Shown here piece by piece: positions 18,163-26,923 of a DNA stretch of 54,559 nt. A program made the translations under genes and the position numbers. Every line of letters starts with the position of its first letter. Position 1 is the first letter of the stretch. Location of the stretch: contig NZ_WAKW01000049.1 in NCBI RefSeq assembly GCF_015523155.1, forward strand, positions 1-54,559. The letters run 5' to 3'. Origin of the DNA: Methanothermococcus sp. (GTDB taxonomy: Archaea > AGJL01 > Methanococci > Methanococcales > Methanococcaceae). Under the pieces are notes generated by a model. It was given only the letters and a program-made list of their open reading frames with translations. It was not told the DNA's origin and did no database searches.

Positions 18163-19197
18163 ATGATGAGTTTTGATTATTTGGCTATTGCATACATTCT
18201 TAATTTTATCCTTTTATGTATTGCAACATATACCGATATTAAAAAAAGAGAAATTCCTCATACTATAGTTATTTTGATGATTTTGATAAATTTACCTATT
18301 GGATATTATCTATTTGGTATGGAATCCATTTGGGCATTTTTTGCAACATTGGTTTTATGTTTAATACTTGGAATAGGTATGGGTGGTGGAGATATAAAAC
18401 TTTTTACGGCATTAGCTCCGCTGTTTGCCTATGGTGAAAATATATTCCATATTCCAAAACCTATATTGCTATTAATTGGTATGAGTGCAGTATTTGCTGC
18501 ATTATATCCAATGACCAATATATTAAGAACCTATTGGAAAGATATTATTCCGTCATCAACGGGTTTGGCTGTGGTATTTGGGTTTTTAATATATCTATTG
18601 AATTATTATAACATTCCCTATGCTTCGCTGTTTCTTTGGGGGTATATAATACTTTCGATATTTATATCTCGAAAAATACCACAATATAAAGATATTATAA
18701 AAAAAGCTGGTTATTTAGCACCGATTTATTTAATTGGAATCTATTTAATTGACAGCAGTTATTTTATAAACAACAATATTCTTCTATCATTTATCATATA
18801 TGTGGGGGAGCTCACCCTTATATCCATAGTGATTTATGCTTTAACTGGTGCTGAAATATTTTCAAAAAAACCCGTCTCTGAGTTAAAAGAAGGAGATATA
18901 TTAAGAGATATTATTTATATAAAAGATAAAGATGTTAAGGTAGAAAGTGCAAACATTATGAAAAGATTTAAGCAGATGGTAAATGCAGAACTGAGGAAAA
19001 ATGATAGATACGATAAAATAATTATGACCGATGGGGAAGGTCTTTGTAAGGAAGATGTAGAGCTCCTACAAAAATTACATAAGGAGGGAAAAATACCTAA
19101 TGAATTAAATTTAATTACAACATACCCATTTGTTCCATTTGTGCTAGTTGGATATGTGGTGGTTTTGATTCTCCATTATGTATGTAATTTATTTTAA
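18163..19197 (+). CDS. A24-family prepilin peptidase (EppA-like, long form)
   Basis: This 344-residue membrane protein has the two catalytic Asp motifs of type IV prepilin peptidases, YTDIKKREIP (about 22) and GMGGGDIKLF (about 74, GxGD). Seven or more hydrophobic helices follow. A cytoplasmic stretch (KPVSELKEGDILRDIIYIKD, about 235-310) and a last helix resemble the archaeal A24 type II C-terminal domain, which separates it from short FlaK enzymes. It most likely cuts class III prepilins such as the one at 3678. GTGAT precedes the ATG. It lies 48 bp after the cysteine-rich gene. Confidence 0.85.
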   Translation: MMSFDYLAIAYILNFILLCIATYTDIKKREIPHTIVILMILINLPIGYYLFGMESIWAFFATLVLCLILGIGMGGGDIKLFTALAPLFAYGENIFHIPKPILLLIGMSAVFAALYPMTNILRTYWKDIIPSSTGLAVVFGFLIYLLNYYNIPYASLFLWGYIILSIFISRKIPQYKDIIKKAGYLAPIYLIGIYLIDSSYFINNNILLSFIIYVGELTLISIVIYALTGAEIFSKKPVSELKEGDILRDIIYIKDKDVKVESANIMKRFKQMVNAELRKNDRYDKIIMTDGEGLCKEDVELLQKLHKEGKIPNELNLITTYPFVPFVLVGYVVVLILHYVCNLF

Positions 19198-19273
19198 ATT
19201 TAATTTTAAAATAAGGTGAAGGTGAAAATATATTTTACTAAAATTTACCATACCATAATATTATTATACTCCA

Positions 19274-20014
19274 TTATTTAAAAAATTTTACAAATGCATA
19301 TAGATTTGTAAATGGGTGTGGAGGGCATCCTGGGATATATAAATCCACAGGTAATATTTTATCAACCCCGCCAACCACTTCCTCGTTTTCCCTAAATATT
19401 CCTCCCGATATTGCACATGTGCCAACTGCAACAACAAATTTTGGAGAAGGAGTTGCATCGTATGTTTTCATAAGTGCAAGCTCCATATTTTTTGTGATAG
19501 GTCCTGTAACTACAAGACCATCCGCATGTCTTGGTGATGCCACAAATTTAATACCAAACCTGGACAAGTCATAAACTGGTGTATTTAAAACATTTATATC
19601 GGCATCACAGGCATTACAGCCACCAGCACAAACTTCCCTCATATACACGGATTTTCCAAATAATTTTTTTATAGTTTTTAAACTGCTTGTATCTGGTTCT
19701 TTTAAGGTATCTTTTATAATCAAATCTTCCCTTTTTAAGACAAACATCCTATAATCTCTTGTAAATCTTATAAAATTCTGTTTTATGGACTGACATTTAC
19801 CACAAAATAGGCATTTTCCCATATCCAAAGTTCTTTCATCTGGGTTTATTGCATCTGCTGGACATAAAGATGCCACCTTTTGCACATCTTCATCAGATGC
19901 ATTAGGATTTAAAATTGGTCTTCCCCTATATGCCTCAGGGAGCTGTATATTATCGCTGGGAAATTCAACCGTTCTATACCCTTGCCTTATCCTATTGCTA
20001 AGTATGTTGTTCAT
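19274..20014 (-). CDS. NuoB-like small subunit with N-terminal Fe-S segment (HyfI/HycG type), Ehr-like complex
   Basis: This 246-residue protein joins a short ferredoxin-like part (CPADAI at about 51, CLFCGKC at about 68, enough for one [4Fe-4S] cluster) to a complete NuoB/hydrogenase small subunit. The proximal-cluster ligands are intact: CAGGCNACD (about 129), VGTCAISGG (about 200) and PGCPPHP (about 229). It would sit at the cytoplasmic face and pass electrons to or from the large subunit. It is the last gene of the six-gene cluster and has GAGGTG before its ATG. The gap to the upstream gene is 12 bp. Confidence 0.88.
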   Translation of the reverse strand: MNNILSNRIRQGYRTVEFPSDNIQLPEAYRGRPILNPNASDEDVQKVASLCPADAINPDERTLDMGKCLFCGKCQSIKQNFIRFTRDYRMFVLKREDLIIKDTLKEPDTSSLKTIKKLFGKSVYMREVCAGGCNACDADINVLNTPVYDLSRFGIKFVASPRHADGLVVTGPITKNMELALMKTYDATPSPKFVVAVGTCAISGGIFRENEEVVGGVDKILPVDLYIPGCPPHPFTNLYAFVKFFK

Positions 20015-20026
20015 ATATACACCTCA

Positions 20027-21628
20027 TTAAAGGTCAAAACCACAGTATGATAGATTAAAACTTTTGTTGCACAGTGGAAAGTCATATATCCCTTCATTTC
20101 TAACCGCTAATTCAAGTGCTGTCCAATTGTGGAATGATGGGTCTTTTATTTTATATCTTATTATATTTCCATTTTCATCGGTAATTATGCAGTGGGAGAG
20201 CTCACCCCTCCAAGCCTCCTCCATAGTTATTATAAAGCTGTTAGGTTTTAATGTAATTTCTTCTAATTTTTTACTATTGCCATTATTATTACTGCTGTTA
20301 TTATTACTGTTAATTTTTAAATCTGAGACTTTAAGAAGACCCATACAAAACTCTATGGAATCGAGTGTTTCATAAAAGTATGTTTTTGCTCTGGAACTAA
20401 CAGCCCCGTCTTTTCTAACCACAAGTTCTATACCGCGGTCGTAAATATTTTTAGCCTTTGAAAAACTCTTCCTTACATCATATTCGATTCCTGAAGCCCT
20501 GCCTGCTGGACCTACAAGACCTATTAACTTGGCTGTTTCTGTATCTACCATACCTGTGTAGTCAAATCTTCCAAGAACTTCTGGGTTATCGAGCATTAGG
20601 TTTCCAACATCAATAACCTCTTTTTTAAGTTTTTCAAACCTTCTAATGAGTTCTACAATATGACTATCACTGAGTTTAAACGGGACTCCAAATGGTTGAA
20701 CTGAGCTCCTGCCAAATCTATTTCCACATATAAATACAAACATATTGAGGAAGTCCCCTCTGATTCTACCATAGTATGATGCAGTCGGTAGATACCCAAC
20801 ATCCCCTGCAAGACCTCCTAAGGTTCCAATATGGTTTGCGATTCTTTCTATTTCTAACAATAACCTTCTATAATTTAATAAAGGTTCATTCGCCACATAA
20901 TCACATAACCCTTCAATAGCTTCTGAAAAACAAATACTGTTTCCTATTACAGTATCTCCTGCCACTGATTCAATTAAAGGAGGTAATATCTTTTTTTTAC
21001 AGGTTATAAGCTGTTTTTCAATGCCCCTGTGCTGATATCCATGCTGTATTTCAAGATTTAAAATAGTTTCACCAATACAGTTAAATCTAAAATGTCCTGG
21101 CTCAATAATTCCAGCATGAACAGGCCCAACTGCAACCTGATGTATTTCTTCTCCTTCGACTTCATAGAATGGGTAATTTCCAGGAATTGGCATAGTGTAA
21201 TCGTTTCCAAATACATCAGGATTTCCAGTATAATTTTTATGATATCTAACAGGTTTAAGCCAAGGGTGATTTTTTGGCACAATTCCAAATTGTTCTGCAA
21301 TTTCTCTTTCAAACATGTGGAATTTAATATCATACTGTGAAAGGGATTCATAAGAATTACCAACTATGGTGCTTATCACATACAATCCGCCGTCATTTCT
21401 TAAAACTGTATATATTTTATAGCTAGTTTTATTTTTATTGTTATTTTCATTATTATTTTTATTGTTGGTTGTATCACCTTTAATTCCATAGCAAGGGACT
21501 GCAAAATGCTGAACAACATATCCTGTTTTTGTAAATTTCAAAATTTTATCTTTAAACTCATCAAAAGTTAATAATGGTATATCTTCAATATTTACAGCAA
21601 CTCCGTTCTCAATTTTTAATAATCCCAT
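20027..21628 (-). CDS. NuoCD-like large subunit lacking Ni-Fe cysteines (HyfG/HycE type), Ehr-like complex
   Basis: This 533-residue fusion has a NuoC-like N-terminus (to about 150) and a NuoD/hydrogenase large-subunit body. In hydrogenases the two Ni-binding motifs are RVCGICG and DPCxxC. Here the first reads ESVAGDTVIGN (about 220) and the C-terminus reads NKSFNLSYCGFDL, so all four ligand positions are replaced. It therefore cannot hold a normal Ni-Fe site and fits the energy-converting hydrogenase-related (Ehr) group. Two Asn-rich inserts (about 55-68 and near 440-455) look like local expansions. The ORF track starts at GTG 21637 inside the ribosome binding site; ATG 21628 is used. Confidence 0.88.
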   Translation of the reverse strand: MGLLKIENGVAVNIEDIPLLTFDEFKDKILKFTKTGYVVQHFAVPCYGIKGDTTNNKNNNENNNKNKTSYKIYTVLRNDGGLYVISTIVGNSYESLSQYDIKFHMFEREIAEQFGIVPKNHPWLKPVRYHKNYTGNPDVFGNDYTMPIPGNYPFYEVEGEEIHQVAVGPVHAGIIEPGHFRFNCIGETILNLEIQHGYQHRGIEKQLITCKKKILPPLIESVAGDTVIGNSICFSEAIEGLCDYVANEPLLNYRRLLLEIERIANHIGTLGGLAGDVGYLPTASYYGRIRGDFLNMFVFICGNRFGRSSVQPFGVPFKLSDSHIVELIRRFEKLKKEVIDVGNLMLDNPEVLGRFDYTGMVDTETAKLIGLVGPAGRASGIEYDVRKSFSKAKNIYDRGIELVVRKDGAVSSRAKTYFYETLDSIEFCMGLLKVSDLKINSNNNSSNNNGNSKKLEEITLKPNSFIITMEEAWRGELSHCIITDENGNIIRYKIKDPSFHNWTALELAVRNEGIYDFPLCNKSFNLSYCGFDL

Positions 21629-21638
21629 TCTATTCACC

Positions 21639-23057
21639 TCAATGCAGTAAAAAATTCAAAACATATTCTTGATAGGGACTAAACATAAGGATAGTTATTA
21701 TAAATGAAAGAAACAATAATATCAAACTTGGACCATATAATCCAAAGCTTTCTTTAAGGGGTTTAACAACCTTATACTCTTTAGATTTGCTATAACATAT
21801 AGATATAATCTTTTTAGAAAATCCTGCAATTACCAATATTAATCCAATTATTAATAACAACCCGACTATATAATGATGTCCTGCAAATGCCCCAAATATT
21901 ATCAACAACTCGCTTAGGAACAGTCCAAGGGGCGGAAATCCTGTGATACCTATGGCACCAAGTGTAAATGCAAATGCAGTTTTTGGCAATATTTTAAAGA
22001 AGTTTGTTATATTTGATATCTCCTTTGTGCCATATTGAAGGAGCATATTTCCAGTAGCTAAGAATAGGGCACATTTGATAAGTGAGTGATTTATCATGTG
22101 AAAAATTGACCCTAAAAACGCAATTCCGCCAATTCCTGCCCCCAATGTGATAATGCCCATATTCTCAATACTTGAATATGCAAGCAATCTTTTATAATCT
22201 TTCTGGACTGGCATAAATGCGGCTGCAACAAATACTGAAAATAAACCAAGAGTTATCATCATACTGTTTGTGATTTCACCCAATCCAAAATGTCCGGCAA
22301 CAGTATCAAATTTGTATATTGGTAAAAATGCACAGTTCAGCAGTGCCCCCGAGAGTAGAGCCGATGCTGGACTTGGAGCCTCACCATGAGCATCTGATAA
22401 CCATATATGCATTGGAGCCAGACCTACCTTTGTTCCATATCCTATAAGTATAAATACAAATCCAATTAAAAACCACATTGGATTTATGGCTCCAGTATAT
22501 GCCATTAGATTAGAGAATAAAAGCCCCGAAATTTGTTCAGGTTGGCTAATTGATTGTAATATAATGAAAGAACCTAACAATGCGAGTGATATTCCAACGG
22601 AGCATGTAATTAGATATTTCCATGTAGCTACAATTGAATCTTTGGTTTTGTGTAGAAATATTAAGGGGGCACTTGAAATTGTTGTGGCTTCAATAGCTAT
22701 CCATGTAAGTATTATATGGTCAGATATTGCTGTTAAACTCATTGCAGATACAAAGAACAACAACATGGAGCTGTAAATATGTTCTGATTCATAGTGAGAG
22801 TTTTTAAGATAATCTATGGAGTAATAGGATACCATTAAAAACAACAATGAAATTAAAGCTAGCACTATTTTTCCAAGGGGTGTAATAAATATATAATTTT
22901 TTAACAAAATCATCTGATTGGGTTCAATGCATATGTATGCCGTAATAATACTTTGGATTATTGCCGTTAAAAAGGGGATATATCTTGTGAAATTTCCCCT
23001 TATAAAGTATGCAATAATGCCTGCCAATGCTGGTATTATAACTACTAATTCATCCAT
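21639..23057 (-). CDS. NuoN/MrpD-like proton-channel subunit (HyfF type), Ehr-like complex
   Basis: This 472-residue protein has about 13-14 membrane helices. It carries the antiporter-like signatures LTWIAIEATTISSAPLIFLH (conserved Glu in helix 5), GYGTKVGLAPMHIWLSDAHG and EAPSPASALLSGALLN (helix 7-8 region), and HMINHSLIKCALFLATGN. These match hydrogenase-4 subunit F/MrpD. The role is cation translocation coupled to electron transfer in the membrane complex. GAGGCGT precedes the ATG; the gene ends 10 bp before the large-subunit ATG. Confidence 0.9.
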   Translation of the reverse strand: MDELVVIIPALAGIIAYFIRGNFTRYIPFLTAIIQSIITAYICIEPNQMILLKNYIFITPLGKIVLALISLLFLMVSYYSIDYLKNSHYESEHIYSSMLLFFVSAMSLTAISDHIILTWIAIEATTISSAPLIFLHKTKDSIVATWKYLITCSVGISLALLGSFIILQSISQPEQISGLLFSNLMAYTGAINPMWFLIGFVFILIGYGTKVGLAPMHIWLSDAHGEAPSPASALLSGALLNCAFLPIYKFDTVAGHFGLGEITNSMMITLGLFSVFVAAAFMPVQKDYKRLLAYSSIENMGIITLGAGIGGIAFLGSIFHMINHSLIKCALFLATGNMLLQYGTKEISNITNFFKILPKTAFAFTLGAIGITGFPPLGLFLSELLIIFGAFAGHHYIVGLLLIIGLILVIAGFSKKIISICYSKSKEYKVVKPLKESFGLYGPSLILLFLSFIITILMFSPYQEYVLNFLLH

Positions 23058-23115
23058 ATTATACGCCTCTATTATTTAGCCTCTATTTATTTAATATAAT
23101 ATATATAGCCATTTT

Positions 23116-23745
23116 TTATTTTCGATACTCATTTGGACTATATAGTTTGTTAATTTGGTTAATTAATATTGTCATAAGCATTACACAGATGAGAACATCC
23201 AGAAGTATTCCAAATTCAACAACATACTGCATGTTTTTCCCAATCATTAAGCCCACAATAGATATTCCATTTTCAAGCATTAAGTACGATGATACCTGAG
23301 TGATTGCCTTTTTTCTAGCCATTAAAAGGAACAGTGCGGGAATTATTAATGCCATCCCTCCAATAAACAGTAGTTTTTTTGATATATCGAAATCTAAATA
23401 TCCCGACCATATATATAGTATCGAGATAACTATTAATCCGAAGAATAGAGACGCTTTATATCCTATCAATGGATTGAGTTCTCGTTTTAAATTTCCCCTT
23501 CTTGTGGTATATATAAGAAAACTTGGTATAAAGAAAGACCTTATAACTAAAGTACTTATGGCTATTATTAAACCATATGTTGTTATTTCTCCACCTCCAA
23601 GAACTATTGTTAGAGTTGATACTAAAAAACTTTGAAGGGCTATAATTTTAACCAGGGAGAATAATCTATGGGTATATAATGCAAATAATACCGTTCCAAT
23701 TATAAGTGCAATAATTAATTTTTGATAATATAATATTTCAATCAT
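23116..23745 (-). CDS. HyfE-type membrane subunit, Ehr-like complex
   Basis: This 209-residue protein has about six or seven helices and little else, and resembles hydrogenase-4 component E, a fusion-like relative of NuoK/MrpC: LSSYLMLENGISIVGLMIG-like helix (SYLMLENGISIVG, about 152) matches the NuoK Glu-containing helix. It is a proton-path subunit of the membrane arm. The ATG overlaps the stop codon of the NuoH-like gene (TAATG), and GGGGTG is its ribosome binding site, so the two are translationally coupled. Confidence 0.85.
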   Translation of the reverse strand: MIEILYYQKLIIALIIGTVLFALYTHRLFSLVKIIALQSFLVSTLTIVLGGGEITTYGLIIAISTLVIRSFFIPSFLIYTTRRGNLKRELNPLIGYKASLFFGLIVISILYIWSGYLDFDISKKLLFIGGMALIIPALFLLMARKKAITQVSSYLMLENGISIVGLMIGKNMQYVVEFGILLDVLICVMLMTILINQINKLYSPNEYRK

Positions 23746-24659
23746 TATTTCACCCCTATGGAGAATATTAAAGCAAGTGTGGCAATGGCAAATGATGATA
23801 TTAGAAATGTTGTATTTCTTGGAAGTTTATATCTAACACTAATTGATTCAAGAAGTCCTAATGCAGATGCTACTATAAACAATCCAACTATGAATATTAA
23901 ATAATTCAGAGCTCCTATATTGTAGTCTACTGGAAATATTAATCTTGAAAGTACCCCTCCAAAAAACAGGAATTTTAGAAATGATCCAAATTCCATCAAC
24001 CCTAAATCAGGACCACTGTTATCGAGAATCATTACTTCGTGAATCATGGTTAATTCAAGGTGTGTATCTGGGTCATCTATTGGTTTTCTTGCGTTTTCCA
24101 CAATTAATATCATAAATATAACGATTATGGACATTATAGCAAATATTCCTGCCTGATGCCATAAAATCTGAGCTCCAATATTTCCTAAAAATCCCATTAA
24201 ACTCGGAACTCCTGTAAGTTTTACCGCCAATATAAATGTCATAAATAAAGAACCCTCTGCCAAGAATGACATAAATGCCTCTCTACTGGCACCCATTCCT
24301 TCAAATGATGAGGCTGTGTTTAGTGAGCTTAGTAATAAAAAAAACCTACTTAATGCAAATAGATATACCACTACAATAAAGTCATAGTTAAATGAAATTA
24401 CTGGTTTTTCTCCTGCAATTGGAAAGAATAAAAGTGCCAGTAAGTAGGTAATTATTATAATTAGTGGTGCAAATCTGAATATCCATGTGGTGCTTTTGCT
24501 ATACACCAACTCCTTTTTTAAGAATCTTATCAAGTCGTAGTATTTGATAAATAATGAAGGTCCTTTTTTACCCACAGATACTGCCTTTATTTTATCAATT
24601 ACAGCTGGAAACAGCGGAGCAAGTGAAACGGTGAGAATATAGTATATTATAGATTCCAT
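23745..24659 (-). CDS. NuoH-like membrane anchor subunit (HyfC type), Ehr-like complex
   Basis: This 304-residue protein has about eight helices. It has SVGKKGPSLFIKYYDLIRFL (about 29) and ENARKPIDDPDTHLELTMIH (about 186), motifs of NuoH/HyfC at the contact between membrane and peripheral arms, followed by MEFGSFLKFLFFGG. In complex I this subunit forms part of the quinone pocket; in hydrogenases it links the Ni-Fe module to the membrane arm. GGTGG precedes the ATG, which begins 1 bp after the HyfB-type gene ends (TAGGATG). Confidence 0.9.
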   Translation of the reverse strand: MESIIYYILTVSLAPLFPAVIDKIKAVSVGKKGPSLFIKYYDLIRFLKKELVYSKSTTWIFRFAPLIIIITYLLALLFFPIAGEKPVISFNYDFIVVVYLFALSRFFLLLSSLNTASSFEGMGASREAFMSFLAEGSLFMTFILAVKLTGVPSLMGFLGNIGAQILWHQAGIFAIMSIIVIFMILIVENARKPIDDPDTHLELTMIHEVMILDNSGPDLGLMEFGSFLKFLFFGGVLSRLIFPVDYNIGALNYLIFIVGLFIVASALGLLESISVRYKLPRNTTFLISSFAIATLALIFSIGVK

Positions 24660-24660
24660 C

Positions 24661-26769
24661 CTACCACCTTATCAAATAAATGTATGCTAAAAGGACCGAT
24701 ATTAATACTATTACATAACCCATATAGTAGTTAAAGTTTCCATCTTTAAGGTATCTTAGCAACAACAATCCATATGAAATCGGTTTCACAAGTAATAATT
24801 CAAACACTGCTTCAGCCAAGTCTTTACTCTCTGAGTGATATTTGGCTTTACTTGGAAATATTCCCTCAACAGGTTTTTCATGGAGTTTTATAATTACAAA
24901 TGGTTTGAAGAATTCCACTATGGGACTGGCGTAGGATGATGCAGTATATTGCATTTTTGCAGTTGGAGCACTATAACCACAATCCCATGTATATCCATCA
25001 ACAGTTTTAGTTCTATATATTAAAGCTCTTATTACTACCAATATTGAAATAAGTGCTATTAATATTAAGTAAATTTCCGTTAGCTTTGGAAATACCGATA
25101 GTTGAGAACATGTTATTTCTACAAGATTTAAATTCTGTGCTATTTTTGTAATTGAATATACAAAGAATGTTGGAAGAATACCTATAATCACACAGATTAA
25201 AGCCAATATTATTTGAGGAATTCTCATGGAATATGGGGATTCTTTGGCATTGGCAGATGCCTTAGTTTTAGGTTCTCCCAAGAAAGATATTCCCAATACC
25301 TTGGTAAAACATGCCGTCGCAAGACCTCCTATAAGTGCCAGTGCAATGATGCCAAATGTGGATGCCGTTAATAGTCCAATCGAACTGTTAAGTCCGTTGA
25401 AACCACCCATATATATTAAGAGCTCACTTACAAACCCATTAAATGGAGGTATTCCAGATATTGCAAGAGAACCTATAAGGAAAGCCAAGCTTGTTGTAGG
25501 CATTCTTTTCATTAAACCTCCCATCTCTTCCAAAGAGTGTGTTCCTGTGGATTTTATCACAGCGCCAGCGCCCATAAATAGCAATGATTTAAATAGGGCG
25601 TGATTTAGAACGTGGAGGAGAGCTCCTGCAAATCCCAATAAGGCTATGGTTTCATTGTTATAATATTTTCCAATTAATCCAATACCCAATCCTATTAATA
25701 TAATTCCTATGTTTTCGACACTATGGTATGCAAGTAGTCTTTTAATGTCGTGTTGGGCAAGGGCATAAACCACTCCAAGAATTCCAGATAATATGCCCAA
25801 TATTAATATCAAATATCCAATGTAAATATTATTTATTCCAAGAAGCAATAAAAGCATGATAATTCCATAAATACCCATTTTAATCATGACACCAGACATT
25901 ACTGCTGAAACATGACTTGGTGCCACAGGATGTGCATACGGTAACCATGAGTGAAATGGAAATACCCCAGCTTTTGATGCAAAACCTATAAATCCAAGGA
26001 GAAATACTGCCATTTTTACGATATCAGGCATACTGGAAAAATGGTCAAAACTAATAGAGCCTGTGCTCATATATGCCAAGGCAAATGATGCGAATATGAA
26101 CATTCCTCCTGCATGAGTATATATCAAATAAATATAACCTGATTTTTTAACTTCCTCTTTGAATCCGTCAAACATAACTAGTAAGAATGATGAAATGGAC
26201 ATTAATTCCCAAAATAATAAGAAAATAATACTGTTGTTTGATATTGTAACTCCAACCATTGAAGCTACAAGAACTGCAAAGTTTAAATACTGAAATCCTA
26301 TTGCCAATTTTCTTTTTTTGTCATCCATATATCCATAGCTGTAAATTGCAGCCATTATTGAAACCAATAGCACGACAGCTGAAAAAAACATTGAGATTGG
26401 ATCTATTTTAAAACTCAATGGAATTAAATACCCCATTAGATATGTAAGTTCATAGGTTTTGTTATTTAATATAATAGTTATGGCGTATATACACCCCAAT
26501 AGAGAACCTACTGAGATGGTTAATATAGATATTATTCTTGATAAATTAAACCATTTCGAAAATAAAACACCCAATAAACCGCCCAACATAATAATAGCCA
26601 TACTTAGAATTATGGTGCTATGTGGTAGTATATCTCCATATTCAACTCCACTTGTCATGCCTATACCTGAGTTTGCCATTGCAGGAGATATAAAAATTAA
26701 TACCACAGATAAACACAAAAAATACATTAATTTTTTCTTTATATCTAATTTTGCTCTATTATATATCAT
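24661..26769 (-). CDS. NuoL/MrpA-like proton-channel subunit (HyfB type), Ehr-like complex
   Basis: This 702-residue protein is the first gene of the cluster. It has about 15 or more helices, with LLFWELMSISSFLLVMFDG (conserved Glu), HSWLPYAHPVAPSHVSAVMS and GVMIKMGIYGI (conserved Lys), and HVLNHALFKSLLFMGAGAV. The C-terminal signature WDCGYSAPTAKMQYTASSYA is typical of HyfB. It should be the distal ion-pumping subunit. The ORF track starts at a GTG (26778) that belongs to the ribosome binding site GTGAT; ATG 26769 is chosen. A 154-bp AT-rich gap upstream should hold the operon promoter. Confidence 0.9.
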   Translation of the reverse strand: MIYNRAKLDIKKKLMYFLCLSVVLIFISPAMANSGIGMTSGVEYGDILPHSTIILSMAIIMLGGLLGVLFSKWFNLSRIISILTISVGSLLGCIYAITIILNNKTYELTYLMGYLIPLSFKIDPISMFFSAVVLLVSIMAAIYSYGYMDDKKRKLAIGFQYLNFAVLVASMVGVTISNNSIIFLLFWELMSISSFLLVMFDGFKEEVKKSGYIYLIYTHAGGMFIFASFALAYMSTGSISFDHFSSMPDIVKMAVFLLGFIGFASKAGVFPFHSWLPYAHPVAPSHVSAVMSGVMIKMGIYGIIMLLLLLGINNIYIGYLILILGILSGILGVVYALAQHDIKRLLAYHSVENIGIILIGLGIGLIGKYYNNETIALLGFAGALLHVLNHALFKSLLFMGAGAVIKSTGTHSLEEMGGLMKRMPTTSLAFLIGSLAISGIPPFNGFVSELLIYMGGFNGLNSSIGLLTASTFGIIALALIGGLATACFTKVLGISFLGEPKTKASANAKESPYSMRIPQIILALICVIIGILPTFFVYSITKIAQNLNLVEITCSQLSVFPKLTEIYLILIALISILVVIRALIYRTKTVDGYTWDCGYSAPTAKMQYTASSYASPIVEFFKPFVIIKLHEKPVEGIFPSKAKYHSESKDLAEAVFELLLVKPISYGLLLLRYLKDGNFNYYMGYVIVLISVLLAYIYLIRW

Positions 26770-26923
26770 AACAATCACTTTTTTTAGTTATAAGTTTGAA
26801 TGGATTAGATATCGTTATATTATGTAATATATAAGTGTTTTGGAAGTTAAAATATGTTTATAATATTTAAACAAAAGTTTATACGTTTAACTAAATTCAA
26901 ATAATAAATAAAAATTAAAAATA

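Noticed and set aside
20027-21628. Annotation as an active formate hydrogenlyase/Ni-Fe hydrogenase large subunit
   Set aside because: Both Ni-binding motifs lack cysteines at the aligned positions (SVAGDTV and NLSYCGFDL), so an active Ni-Fe site is not supported.
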